Shown here piece by piece: positions 1-5,723 of a stretch of DNA of 28,742 bases. The number at the start of each line of letters is the position of its first letter. Position 1 is the stretch's first letter. Origin of the DNA: a virus; the IMG/VR virus record IMGVR_UViG_3300046516_001101, positions 1 through 28,742 of that record. The stretch is one strand, 5' to 3'. The notes under the pieces were generated by a model. The model searched no databases and was not told where the DNA came from. It saw nothing but the letters and a program-made list of their open reading frames with translations. A program made the translations under genes and the position numbers.

Positions 1-259
1 GGCAAACAGCGAGCATAGCATCACCCCAAATACTTGGTCGACCATTGATAACGGCAATATTTTGCATCGCCTGCATAGGCTTTAAACCAAGTTCTTGACC
101 CATCTGAAGACAGACAAGAATATCACCGGGCTTTCCTTTTAAGCTTGTTGGGCAAAAGTTACTAGCCGCTAACAATTCGCTAACCTTTATAGCTTGCTCT
201 ATGGTAGATACAACCATAAATCCTTGATTCTTGTCTGATGCAATTATTTCGTTACTCAT
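1..259 (-). CDS. RecT-like single-strand annealing protein, 3' part cut by window edge
   Basis: The first 86 codons are visible; the rest lies beyond the left edge. Residues 50-80 hold a run with CLQMGQELGLKPMQAMQNIA followed by VINGRPSIWGD. I recognise this as the conserved core of phage proteins usually labelled RecT-type recombinases, which coat and anneal single-stranded DNA during recombination. The start is set by AGGAG six bases before the ATG. It is the last visible gene of a minus-strand unit that begins with a RecE-like nuclease (666-1478), with two tiny genes between. A nuclease and annealing-protein pair is the classic phage recombination arrangement, and this supports the call. 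The family assignment rests on motif memory, so a related annealing or DNA-binding family remains possible. Confidence 0.65.
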   Translation of the reverse strand, partial: MSNEIIASDKNQGFMVVSTIEQAIKVSELLAASNFCPTSLKGKPGDILVCLQMGQELGLKPMQAMQNIAVINGRPSIWGDAMLAVC

Positions 260-280
260 TTTATACTCCTGTTTTAAGTA

Positions 281-451
281 TTATATCAAATCTTGACCAT
301 TAATGAAACCACGGAATGGTTCAGGTATTCTTGCTTGCTGTCTTTCATCTTTAATAACAGATTCCTGATTAAGAAGCAAAAAACCGACCTGTTCCATTTT
401 CACCATGAAATCGGTAAAACCATTCTTTTGTTGTGTACTTACTTCTTTCAT
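281..451 (-). CDS. small unrecognised protein, 56 aa, in recombination operon
   Basis: I do not recognise this protein. It is charged, has no membrane segment, and lies between the RecE-like and RecT-like genes. I start it at 451 rather than the longer in-frame start at 514. At 451 the ATG overlaps the stop of the upstream 49-aa gene as ATGA, which suggests translational coupling, and a GGTAG sequence lies just upstream. The 514 start would overlap that upstream gene in another frame and has its purine run touching the ATG. The RecT-like gene starts 21 bases after its stop with its own AGGAG. A role as accessory or modulator of recombination is inference from position only. Confidence 0.5.
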   Translation of the reverse strand: MKEVSTQQKNGFTDFMVKMEQVGFLLLNQESVIKDERQQARIPEPFRGFINGQDLI

Positions 452-597
452 TTTGGAACTACCTTTACAATCCCGCGCTTTAAATCGGACTCCAAAAGGC
501 CATCCAATTTGCATCCTCTCGCTTTCATTAATAAGAGTCCTTTAGCCACTCTCTTCTCTTGGGATGGATAATTCCAATCCTCTATCATCTCGTACAT
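448..597 (-). CDS. tiny unrecognised protein, 49 aa, first gene behind a strong promoter
   Basis: The reading frame starts MYEMIEDWNYPSQEKR and ends with a basic, valine-rich tail. It has a strong site, CTAGGAGAAAGAG, directly before the ATG, and lies 35 bases downstream of a near-consensus promoter at 632-660. Its stop overlaps the next start (ATGA). It has no recognised domain, signal peptide or membrane helix. Together with the 56-aa and RecT-like genes it appears to form a separate transcription unit from the RecE-like gene, although read-through from that gene is likely. The good ribosome site, promoter and coupling make it a credible gene despite its size. Confidence 0.55.
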   Translation of the reverse strand: MYEMIEDWNYPSQEKRVAKGLLLMKARGCKLDGLLESDLKRGIVKVVPK

Positions 598-622
598 CTC
601 TTTCTCCTAGTTACTACTGCCT

Positions 623-644
623 ATGTATGACATTATGCATACGT
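623..644. promoter_or_regulatory. inverted-repeat operator candidate over the -10 box (copy 1)
   Basis: GTATG (625-629) and CATAC (638-642) form a perfect 5-bp inverted repeat around an 8-base spacer that contains the -10 box of the promoter at 632-660. Bases 623-642 match 18 of 20 bases at 1504-1523, where a second promoter has the same geometry. A repressor dimer bound here would block the promoter; this is inference. Confidence 0.45.
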
Positions 645-660
645 TTTCGGTTTATGTCAA
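632..660 (-). promoter_or_regulatory. sigma-70 promoter candidate for the small genes and RecT-like gene
   Basis: On the minus strand the sequence reads TTGACA, 17 bases, CATAAT, with the -35 at 655-660 and the -10 at 632-637. The -35 is a perfect consensus and the spacer is ideal. It lies between the end of the RecE-like gene (666) and the 49-aa gene start (597). Confidence 0.65.
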
Positions 661-665
661 GCTTT

Positions 666-1478
666 TTAAATCAATTCTTCTTCCTGAATTGCATATGCCG
701 GTATCGATATTTCTTGGAAACATTCCTCATAACCGGGCCATTCACCTGTGCTCATGCACTCATGGTATATAGCTGCAGCATCTAAATACTCTCTTCTACC
801 CTGTCTAATGGTCGGTTCATTTAACACGAAGCAAGCGGTCAGATATGGCGCCTTGTTCTCAACAACCATAAATCCGAAAAACCGGTCCTTTCCGTCATGG
901 TGCTTCAAGCCGTCAATTTGCATAGCTGCCTGTCTGTGATAGCCGAAGTTATGAATAGACTTTGAAAAGCTCTTAATAGAGTCAGTCGTCTTTATATCGA
1001 CAATCATGGTGTCATTATAAAAGTCAGGCCTAGCCCGAAGTCTAGTGTTATAAATGCCCGTATCCCAAAGAACTGAATGCTCAACGTTTCCGGGAATTAT
1101 TTTGTTCCACGTGGCGCTGCCCTTGATAGAATCAGCCATATCAACTGCCTGTTCCCATGTTCCCTTCCGCATAATGGTTCTGCCGTTAGCATCTACTTCT
1201 GCTTTAGCTAATGCTTCCTTGCCAGCTTTAGTTCTCAGGTCGCAAGACTCTCTCATAAGATAATAAGTCTTATTGAATAGCTCTGGCTCTAGGACCAGCA
1301 TATGGACCGCGCTGCCAAGTTCCATAGCGGTTGTAGGTTCACTTGGAGCTTTTTCTACGTACTTGTGGAAATATCTTTTAGGACAGTCTATAAGTAGTGT
1401 AATGCCACTTGAACTAATGCCTTCAGATGAGTGATACTCAGTAATAGATAAGTCGGTGTAAATGCCTGCGTCTCTCAT
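666..1478 (-). CDS. RecE-like PD-(D/E)XK exonuclease (DUF3799 type)
   Basis: This is a 270-aa protein resembling the C-terminal nuclease part of RecE (exodeoxyribonuclease VIII), which chews the 5' strand of double-stranded ends so that a RecT-type partner can anneal the exposed strand. Visible signatures are the N-terminal Y-H-S-S-E-G-I-S-S-S block (15-24), G55-to-H59 in ELGSAVH, D152 in RARPDF, D161-x-K163 in IVDIKTT, and Y180/Q183 in the motif YHRQAAMQ. Together they make a complete-looking active site. The start at 1478 is chosen because CCAGGAGAACATC precedes it; an in-frame start at 1544 would overrun the promoter. The gene has its own promoter at 1513-1541. The RecT-like gene follows after two small genes. 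Confidence 0.85.
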   Translation of the reverse strand: MRDAGIYTDLSITEYHSSEGISSSGITLLIDCPKRYFHKYVEKAPSEPTTAMELGSAVHMLVLEPELFNKTYYLMRESCDLRTKAGKEALAKAEVDANGRTIMRKGTWEQAVDMADSIKGSATWNKIIPGNVEHSVLWDTGIYNTRLRARPDFYNDTMIVDIKTTDSIKSFSKSIHNFGYHRQAAMQIDGLKHHDGKDRFFGFMVVENKAPYLTACFVLNEPTIRQGRREYLDAAAIYHECMSTGEWPGYEECFQEISIPAYAIQEEELI

Positions 1479-1505
1479 GATGTTCTCCTGGTTAATGTAG
1501 ATGAT

Positions 1506-1523
1506 GTATGTCATTATGCACAC
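1506..1523. promoter_or_regulatory. inverted-repeat operator candidate (copy 2)
   Basis: GTATG (1506-1510), an 8-base spacer, then CACAC (1519-1523) repeat the arrangement at 623-644 with one mismatch between the arms. The spacer again contains the -10 box. The same regulator probably reads both sites. Confidence 0.4.
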
Positions 1524-1541
1524 CTTTTGAAATCCTGTCAA
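1513..1541 (-). promoter_or_regulatory. sigma-70 promoter candidate for the RecE-like gene
   Basis: On the minus strand TTGACA (1536-1541), 17 bases and CATAAT (1513-1518) lie 35 bases upstream of the ATG at 1478. Hexamers and spacing are identical to the promoter at 632-660. Confidence 0.65.
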
Positions 1542-1576
1542 CAATTATTTCCATTTAAAAGAAATCCAGCCAGCCC

Positions 1577-1605
1577 TTGCACCCGTTACCTAATCCTGAT
1601 AAGAT
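1577..1605 (+). promoter_or_regulatory. promoter candidate for the plus-strand small-gene island
   Basis: TTGCAC (1577-1582), 17 bases and TAAGAT (1600-1605) sit 45 bases before the first plus-strand gene (1650). Position and spacing are good and the hexamers are moderate. It diverges from the promoter at 1513-1541, so 1479-1649 is a shared control region. Confidence 0.4.
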
Positions 1606-1649
1606 ATGTCAAAGGGATAACATCATATACACGAAATGAGGTAACTAAA

Positions 1650-1904
1650 ATGGCATATAAAGATACGTTGACACTATATGACGAGCTTGTGGCTACTGGC
1701 ACTCCATCGGAACAGGCAAAGATAATAGCGCATCAACAAGGTAAATTGGCGAGCGATATGGAAAATGGTTTTAATGGATTGAATTTGACTCTAAACAAAA
1801 TAGAAAAAGATTTGAGTTGGATGAGAATCATTGGGGCCGGCATGGTAGCCGCTTATCTTACTAATGTAGCAGCAATTTTTGGACTTTTTGTATTATTTAA
1901 ATAA
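1650..1904 (+). CDS. small membrane-anchored helical protein, paralogue family A member 1
   Basis: This 84-aa protein has three parts: an N-terminal helical motif (residues 3-29, YKDTLTLYDELVATGTPSEQ then AKIIAHQQG), an amphipathic linker (30-57, including KIEKDLSWMR), and a hydrophobic segment (60-82) that should cross the membrane once. Four other genes here share the N-terminal motif (1918, 3495, 3694, 15467). It is closest to the 3495 protein, with which it also shares the KIEKDL-WMR-IGA stretch. The layout resembles small bacterial coiled-coil proteins with a C-terminal anchor (DUF1640 or Bdr-like), but I cannot confirm homology. GAGG lies about eight bases before the ATG; a longer in-frame start at 1527 lacks a ribosome site. 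Function unknown. Confidence 0.7.
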   Translation: MAYKDTLTLYDELVATGTPSEQAKIIAHQQGKLASDMENGFNGLNLTLNKIEKDLSWMRIIGAGMVAAYLTNVAAIFGLFVLFK

Positions 1905-1917
1905 TTTGGAGTTAAAA

Positions 1918-2073
1918 ATGGCGAAAATAGATACTTTAACAATGTATAAAGAACTTCTTAGTTCAGGCGCTACAAAAGAAGTGGCAAATACAATAGTAGT
2001 TCTCATAGATGAAATGCGTAAGGAACTTGAATCTAAAATTGATGCCCTGAATGATAAATTAAATAGGCGATAA
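1918..2073 (+). CDS. small soluble helical protein, paralogue family A member 2 (no anchor)
   Basis: This 51-aa protein starts with the family A motif (MAKIDTLTMYKELLSSGAT), followed by a charged helix rich in E, K and D with leucine and isoleucine at heptad-like spacing (residues 29-48). It stops before any membrane segment, so it looks like a soluble version of its neighbours. The ATG has GGAG six bases upstream and follows the stop of the previous gene by 13 bases. It could pair with the anchored members through the coiled coil; that is inference. Confidence 0.6.
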   Translation: MAKIDTLTMYKELLSSGATKEVANTIVVLIDEMRKELESKIDALNDKLNRR

Positions 2074-2076
2074 TCC

Positions 2077-2298
2077 ATGAACGAAAAAGACCCAGACGAA
2101 TGCCTTACAGCTCGCCTCAACGTAAAATGTCACCCAGACTTGTTGAAGTCTATTCGAAAGATTGCCAAGAAATCTGGAATCTATAAGACGTCTACAGTTG
2201 TCAGAATGTGGCTGACGGAATGCGTAGAAAGAGAACTGGCTAAGGATAATCTGGATGATAAAGGACAAAAGCCTAGAAAAGGTTATGTAAACCATTGA
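2077..2298 (+). CDS. small DNA-binding candidate, ribbon-helix-helix-like, 73 aa
   Basis: The segment at residues 10-55 (TARLNVKCHPDLLKSIRKIA, a KKSG turn, then a helix with TSTVVRMWLTECVERE) fits a ribbon-helix-helix pattern: a short strand, helix, turn and second helix, as in CopG/Arc or MobC-like proteins. Proteins of this fold bind operators or act as relaxosome accessories. The ATG comes three bases after the previous stop with only a weak purine stretch, so coupled translation is likely. It is the only obvious regulator candidate in the window and could act on the inverted repeats near 630 and 1515, but nothing in the sequence proves that. Confidence 0.55.
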   Translation: MNEKDPDECLTARLNVKCHPDLLKSIRKIAKKSGIYKTSTVVRMWLTECVERELAKDNLDDKGQKPRKGYVNH

Positions 2299-2301
2299 TA
2301 A

Positions 2302-2505
2302 ATGAATAGAGAAAACAAAATTGATTTAGTTGAGAAATTATTGCGATATCATTTTGAAGGGCACAACGCTACTTTAATGATGAATTGGTACTATGTGGCA
2401 AATAAAATAGTGTTTATGTTAGAGGCGTTTAATAAAACAGCATTACATGACAATGAAATGGAAATTTGCGAAAAGATTGCTGATACATTAAAGTGTGAAG
2501 AATGA
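2302..2505 (+). CDS. small unrecognised protein, 67 aa
   Basis: I do not recognise it. The protein looks wholly helical, with a central aromatic and hydrophobic stretch (NWYYVANKIVFMLEAF, residues 28-43) and an acidic C-terminus. It starts three bases after the previous stop and has no clear ribosome site, so it probably depends on coupling. Its stop overlaps the next start as ATGA. Membership in a five-gene chain with tight overlaps supports a real gene. Confidence 0.5.
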   Translation: MNRENKIDLVEKLLRYHFEGHNATLMMNWYYVANKIVFMLEAFNKTALHDNEMEICEKIADTLKCEE

Positions 2506-2771
2506 CCGATACTAAAAAACTAACAAAATGGCTAAACAATACTCAGGCTGTAATAGACATGTATTATATCGGTGAGAAATTTTATAGTCCTGATGAGTCA
2601 ATATGCCCACAAGAAGTTATTAATATTAAAAAATTAATTATAGAAGAGCTTTCTAAAATACATCCTATGATTTCTGACTCTTTATTAAACGAAATAAATG
2701 AACAGATAAGGATAGGGGTTTTTAATGCAAACGATTTACAAGTGTTTTTTAATTTAAATCTTAATGGATAA
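2502..2771 (+). CDS. paralogue family B member 1 (MTD-type helical protein), 89 aa
   Basis: No known domain is recognised. It begins MTDTKKL and contains KKLIIEELSKIHPMIS around residues 43-58, a pattern repeated in the next two genes and in the 5523-5723 gene (K-K-L-I-x-E-E-L-x-K-x-x-P-x-I-S). This copy is the longest, with an extra C-terminal segment ending in FFNLNLNG. It is probably a cytosolic helical protein. The start overlaps the previous stop (ATGA). Confidence 0.55.
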   Translation: MTDTKKLTKWLNNTQAVIDMYYIGEKFYSPDESICPQEVINIKKLIIEELSKIHPMISDSLLNEINEQIRIGVFNANDLQVFFNLNLNG

Positions 2772-2777
2772 AGAAGA

Positions 2778-2969
2778 ATGACCGACCGTGAAAGACTTCA
2801 ATGTGCTAAAAATATTTTAGATAAAATCATGATTGTTAATGAAAAGCTCAGCAGAAGTGAAAAGTTACTTAAAATTAGAGAATTGATTAAGGAAGAATTA
2901 GCTAAACCGGATCCTGTAATTTCAGGTTTATTGTCAAAAAATTCAAAAATTTGGGAGCGTAATGAATGA
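2778..2969 (+). CDS. paralogue family B member 2, 63 aa
   Basis: The family B pattern is clear: MTDRERL at the start, then SRSEKLLKIRELIKEELAKP and DPVIS (about residues 25-50). The protein is highly charged and helical with no membrane segment. AAAGAAG lies just before the ATG. The last bases overlap the next gene (ATGA). The tandem arrangement with members 1 and 3 points to local duplication followed by divergence. Function unknown. Confidence 0.55.
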   Translation: MTDRERLQCAKNILDKIMIVNEKLSRSEKLLKIRELIKEELAKPDPVISGLLSKNSKIWERNE

Positions 2970-3163
2970 CCGACACTGAAAAGCTTAAGCTAGCTATTAA
3001 AGCGGTTGATATAATGCTTGCCATGGAAAAATTGAAAGAAAATAAAAAATTACTTAAAACTAGGAAGCTAATTTTAAAATCTCTTTCCCTTGATGAACCT
3101 ATTATACCAATTTCACTTCCTGCACCAATAGACTACCTTGTAATGTATGCACAATTTTCATAA
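2966..3163 (+). CDS. paralogue family B member 3, 65 aa
   Basis: It begins MTDTEKLKLAIKAVDIMLAM and carries ENKKLLKTRKLIL followed by an E-P-I-I-P stretch where members 1 and 2 have D-P or H-P. The C-terminus is less charged and ends in an aromatic tail. GGGAG lies eight bases before the ATG, and the start overlaps the previous stop. It is the last gene before a 178-base gap with inverted repeats. Confidence 0.55.
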   Translation: MTDTEKLKLAIKAVDIMLAMEKLKENKKLLKTRKLILKSLSLDEPIIPISLPAPIDYLVMYAQFS

Positions 3164-3178
3164 TTAGAATTATTTTTT

Positions 3179-3209
3179 CGTAATATAATACATAATATGT
3201 AATATTACG
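3179..3209 (+). repeat. long AT-rich hairpin after the family B genes
   Basis: CGTAATAT (3179-3186) pairs with ATATTACG (3202-3209), and inside it TACAT pairs with ATGTA around an AAT loop; two unpaired A bases interrupt the left arm. That gives about 13 base pairs. It follows the 3163 stop by 15 bases, so it may end or stabilise the upstream transcript, but there is no clean U-tract after it. A protein-binding site is equally possible. Confidence 0.4.
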
Positions 3210-3230
3210 TATTATTATGAAATAACGCTA

Positions 3231-3276
3231 CCCGAAAAAATAACGATTATTACCAGCGATAATTGGGGTTATCGGG
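3231..3276. promoter_or_regulatory. CCCGA...TCGGG inverted repeat in gene gap
   Basis: CCCGA (3231-3235) and TAAC (3241-3244) pair with GTTA (3268-3271) and TCGGG (3272-3276), the left arm being split by AAAAA. It lies 65 bases before the 46-aa gene at 3342. It may be an operator; the rest of the 3164-3341 gap shows nothing clear. The string ATAACCCC of its right arm (reverse strand) recurs in the divergent gap near 5453. Confidence 0.25.
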
Positions 3277-3341
3277 AGTAAATGAATTTTGTGAAATCGA
3301 AGTAGTGTAATATAGTAGACAACTTAGAAATAGGAGTGAAA

Positions 3342-3482
3342 GTGACTCAAGATGAAATAATTAAGTTACTAGATAGGGATACGTTAAAAGTAGTCAAAAG
3401 AACTCTCATTCTTGCAGAATTGACACTTATAATATCAGTGGTATCCATCATAATTTCTGTATATAGAATAGTAAATGACTAA
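3342..3482 (+). CDS. tiny single-pass membrane protein, 46 aa, GTG start
   Basis: This frame was found from its ribosome site: TAGGAG five bases before a GTG. The product has a charged N-terminal half (residues 1-20) and a strong hydrophobic segment (about residues 22-42, with LTLIISVVSIIISV), ending YRIVND, so it should be a bitopic inner-membrane protein. It is followed after 12 bases by family A member 3, which has a near-identical ribosome site (ATAGGAGTAAAA); together they suggest one transcript. Size and shape fit a small holin-like or exclusion protein, but there is no motif to decide. Confidence 0.5.
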   Translation: MTQDEIIKLLDRDTLKVVKRTLILAELTLIISVVSIIISVYRIVND

Positions 3483-3494
3483 ATAGGAGTAAAA

Positions 3495-3689
3495 ATGGCT
3501 TACAAAGACTCGCTAACATTATATGAAGAGCTTATCGCAACTGGCACACCGGAAGCACAAGCTAAAACAACAGCTCATCAATTGGGGGATGTAACTAATA
3601 TTCTTGTGAAAATAGAAAAGGATTTAATGTGGATGCGAGTTATAGGTGCTGCCATGGTCGTGGCTTTCATGGCTAACTTTTTTAGGTGA
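3495..3689 (+). CDS. small membrane-anchored helical protein, paralogue family A member 3
   Basis: This 64-aa protein is the closest relative of the 1650 gene product: MAYKDSLTLYEELIATGTPE, then a short linker with KIEKDLMWMR, then a hydrophobic segment (47-62) ending in NFFR. Compared with member 1 it has lost about ten residues of linker and the last part of the membrane segment. AGGAG lies before the ATG. The following gene, also family A, starts five bases after the stop codon. Function unknown; a membrane-facing role is inferred. Confidence 0.65.
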   Translation: MAYKDSLTLYEELIATGTPEAQAKTTAHQLGDVTNILVKIEKDLMWMRVIGAAMVVAFMANFFR

Positions 3690-3693
3690 AAAA

Positions 3694-4032
3694 ATGGAAT
3701 ATAAAGAATCGTTAAAACTATATCAAGAATTGCTTGAATCAAGTAAGAATGATGAACAATCTATTATTCATGCCCATATTATCCATAACATAAATTCAAA
3801 GTTAATTGAAAAATTAGATTTGTTGCAAACTGAAATCTCGAATTCATCGCATGTTATGAATGAAGCACTTATCAATCTATATTCGCATATTAACAAATCT
3901 CATATTGATAATTTTATAACATTAAATAGAATGGATAAAAAATTGTATTGGGCTTATGTTGTATGGATGATAATGGGGATAGTGGGCACTGTTAGTATTA
4001 TTTTGAGGTTATGTGGGTTAACTAGCTCTTAG
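3694..4032 (+). CDS. membrane-anchored coiled-coil protein, paralogue family A member 4, 112 aa
   Basis: This member keeps the N-terminal motif (MEYKESLKLYQELLESS), has a longer helical middle (20-80) and a hydrophobic C-terminal segment (about 85-106) with WMIMGIVGTVSIIL. The sequence TTTAGGTGAAAAA, which includes the previous stop, serves as ribosome site for the ATG at 3694; an upstream start at 3646 would lie inside the previous gene. Its last 11 bases overlap the convergent gene at 4022-4240. It is the last gene of the plus-strand island. Confidence 0.6.
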   Translation: MEYKESLKLYQELLESSKNDEQSIIHAHIIHNINSKLIEKLDLLQTEISNSSHVMNEALINLYSHINKSHIDNFITLNRMDKKLYWAYVVWMIMGIVGTVSIILRLCGLTSS

Positions 4033-4240
4033 CTTTATATTTTATTAACTCTTTTTCTGTTTCTTCATTAATTCGTTTAATCTCTTGATCACGTTTCGTT
4101 AGTATTTCTTGCATATCTTCGAAACTGAAAGCCATTAATATTTCTTCGGCTACAATATCATATTCACGTTCTATTTTATATGCTTGCAACTTTAGAAGAG
4201 ATTGAATAAGATCATCTAAAATTGAGCTTTCGTTCTCCAT
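4022..4240 (-). CDS. small helical protein, 72 aa, end of a five-gene run
   Basis: The product is almost entirely charged helix (for example KRDQEIKRINEETEKELIKY, residues 49-68), probably a coiled coil. Its start overlaps the previous stop by one base (TAATG). No family is recognised; it is more distant from the other four genes of this run and may not be their paralogue. It overlaps the convergent plus-strand gene by 11 bases at its end. Confidence 0.55.
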   Translation of the reverse strand: MENESSILDDLIQSLLKLQAYKIEREYDIVAEEILMAFSFEDMQEILTKRDQEIKRINEETEKELIKYKAKS

Positions 4241-4587
4241 TAAAACCCATCATATATTCCTGGCTTTATGCCTTTACGCTCGTAGTTATCAAACTTTTTC
4301 CAATTAGGGTCTTTCTCGCATTCTTCTAACAATTCTTTATGGCAATCTTTTAGTTCTTTAATCATTTTAAATGTAAATGGGTTCTCTTCGTCATTAAATT
4401 TAGAAAAAACATCCATAAATTCTCTATATTCCTTTTGATCAACCCAATGATTCTCAATATATCCAAGAGAATCCAAAACAATATAAAAGATGTTCATAAC
4501 GGCATGTTGGTCTAATGAATCTTCATATGGGTTAGAACAAATAACATCCAATATTGCCGATCGGATGATTTCTAGATATTTACTCAT
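4240..4587 (-). CDS. paralogue family C (M-x-x-Y-I-E-I type) member, 115 aa
   Basis: It opens with MSKYLEIIRSAILDVI, nearly the same as the next gene upstream (MNKYIEIIQSALQNAL) and the distant gene at 25883 (MYRYIEILKKIL). The remainder is acidic and helical, with several aromatic residues and a basic, glycine-containing tail. The start overlaps the preceding stop as ATGA. There is no membrane segment or catalytic motif, and the function is unknown. Confidence 0.6.
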   Translation of the reverse strand: MSKYLEIIRSAILDVICSNPYEDSLDQHAVMNIFYIVLDSLGYIENHWVDQKEYREFMDVFSKFNDEENPFTFKMIKELKDCHKELLEECEKDPNWKKFDNYERKGIKPGIYDGF

Positions 4588-4835
4588 TCCGAATCAACTG
4601 TTTCCTTTAGATTAACAAGCATATCCATAATGTCACTATTATTTCTAGACTCCTCTCTAATTGTATTTACAATCTCATGAAATCCTTTATTGCAATTGTA
4701 TGCCAAATATTCCATTGCGACATCAACAGTAGCAATTAACTTTATAGTCGTTTTTTCATTAATGGGATCTGAATAATCCTTACTTATTAGTGCATTCTGT
4801 AATGCAGATTGTATGATCTCGATGTATTTATTCAT
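4584..4835 (-). CDS. paralogue family C member, 83 aa
   Basis: The start at 4835 (MNKYIEIIQSALQNAL) is chosen because it aligns with the other family members and has GAGG about nine bases upstream. The in-frame starts at 4856 and 4844 would extend further into the upstream gene and have no good site. Even so it overlaps that gene by eight bases. The protein is acidic and helical, with no recognised domain. Confidence 0.6.
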   Translation of the reverse strand: MNKYIEIIQSALQNALISKDYSDPINEKTTIKLIATVDVAMEYLAYNCNKGFHEIVNTIREESRNNSDIMDMLVNLKETVDSE

Positions 4836-5148
4836 CTTCTTCATCCTCGTTTTCAATAGAAATAATATCTTGCAATTTGTCTAGCTTTTTAGATGTTCTT
4901 TTGGTTGATACTAGAAGTGATTTTAATTGTTGCATGGCAATTAGATAACTCTCTTCTCCATCTTGGTTCATATGATAACAATCAAAAAATTCAATAAAAG
5001 ATTCTATAATTTCGCCTTTAAGGTTATAAAGGCATATTGCCTGTTCAAGATCACCATAATCCGTCAAATCTAAAGTAGTTACTAGAGATTGTAAATCAAG
5101 TAAAGCTTTATGCAAAATTTCGATAAAAATTTCTAAACGAGTATTCAT
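4828..5148 (-). CDS. acidic helical protein, probable family C member, 106 aa
   Basis: The N-terminus (MNTRLEIFIEILHKALLDLQ) has the same spacing of hydrophobic residues as the M-x-x-Y-I-E-I genes downstream, so I place it in the family with less certainty. The C-terminus ends in a very acidic run (IENEDEEDE), which encodes the ribosome site of the next gene. Its start shares one base with the previous stop (TGATG). Function unknown. Confidence 0.55.
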   Translation of the reverse strand: MNTRLEIFIEILHKALLDLQSLVTTLDLTDYGDLEQAICLYNLKGEIIESFIEFFDCYHMNQDGEESYLIAMQQLKSLLVSTKRTSKKLDKLQDIISIENEDEEDE

Positions 5149-5429
5149 CAGTTCACCGTGACCGGTCTTTCATTGCTCTCTATCAAATCAATGACATCTT
5201 GTATAATCTTTTTATGTTCAACTAATCGTTCCATAGCTTCAACATTAGCCGCACTTCCACAATCAGAAAATTTACCCAAATATAATAACAATTCATTTAT
5301 AACTAATAATTCAAGTTTATATAAATGTAATCGAAGTGTAATATCTATATCATCTAGCGATTCGATATTAGGCATATGGGCATCAATCAATTCAATTACC
5401 TGAAGACAGGCTGGCATGTACCTATGCAT
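5148..5429 (-). CDS. helical protein, possible family C member, 93 aa, first gene of the run
   Basis: This leucine-rich helical protein contains an L-Y-K-L-E-L-L-V-I-N-E-L-L-L stretch in the middle. AAGGTGAATGAATT stands before the ATG at 5429. It heads the run 5429 to 4022, in which all genes overlap by 1 to 8 bases, so they are surely co-transcribed. A divergent promoter region (5430-5522) lies upstream. The relation to the other family members is weak and rests on size, helicity and position. Confidence 0.55.
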   Translation of the reverse strand: MHRYMPACLQVIELIDAHMPNIESLDDIDITLRLHLYKLELLVINELLLYLGKFSDCGSAANVEAMERLVEHKKIIQDVIDLIESNERPVTVN

Positions 5430-5522
5430 AATTCATTCACCTTACTTTCTGTTAATAACCCCGAAAATCTATTATACTAATTTTAGGTGACACAAACCAA
5501 ATCATCGGCAAAGGAGAGCGTA
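5430..5522. promoter_or_regulatory. divergent promoter region between 5429 (-) and 5523 (+)
   Basis: On the plus strand TATACT (5473-5478) has TGTTAA 17 bases upstream (5450-5455). On the minus strand TATAAT (5471-5476) has TTGGTT 18 bases upstream (5495-5500). The two -10 boxes overlap, so polymerase could start in only one direction at a time. The -35 matches are weak. Confidence 0.35.
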
Positions 5523-5723
5523 ATGACTGAGTCTGAAATATTATCTGATTTAGAGTTTGTTGTTGATAGGCTGCTAGAGCTTAGAGAGTGGGATTGCTCT
5601 AAAAAAATAGAATGTATAAAAAACTATATTGTGGAACAAAGCGTGGAACAAGTCCCAATATCTATAAATCTAGAATATGAATTTAATTCTTTACGGAGGA
5701 GTCAGGCTTCATCTCGCGCTTAA
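5523..5723 (+). CDS. paralogue family B member 4 (MTE-type), 66 aa, isolated on the plus strand
   Basis: MTESEILSDLEFVVDRLLEL, followed by KKIECIKNYIVEQ and a P-I-S motif, matches the family B layout of the tandem at 2502-3163. The start at 5523 has AAGGAG seven bases upstream; the frame is open further back to 5487 without a site. Its 3' end overlaps the convergent gene at 5683-5997 by 41 bases, so one gene's tail encodes the other's. It is a lone plus-strand gene between minus-strand operons. Confidence 0.5.
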   Translation: MTESEILSDLEFVVDRLLELREWDCSKKIECIKNYIVEQSVEQVPISINLEYEFNSLRRSQASSRA

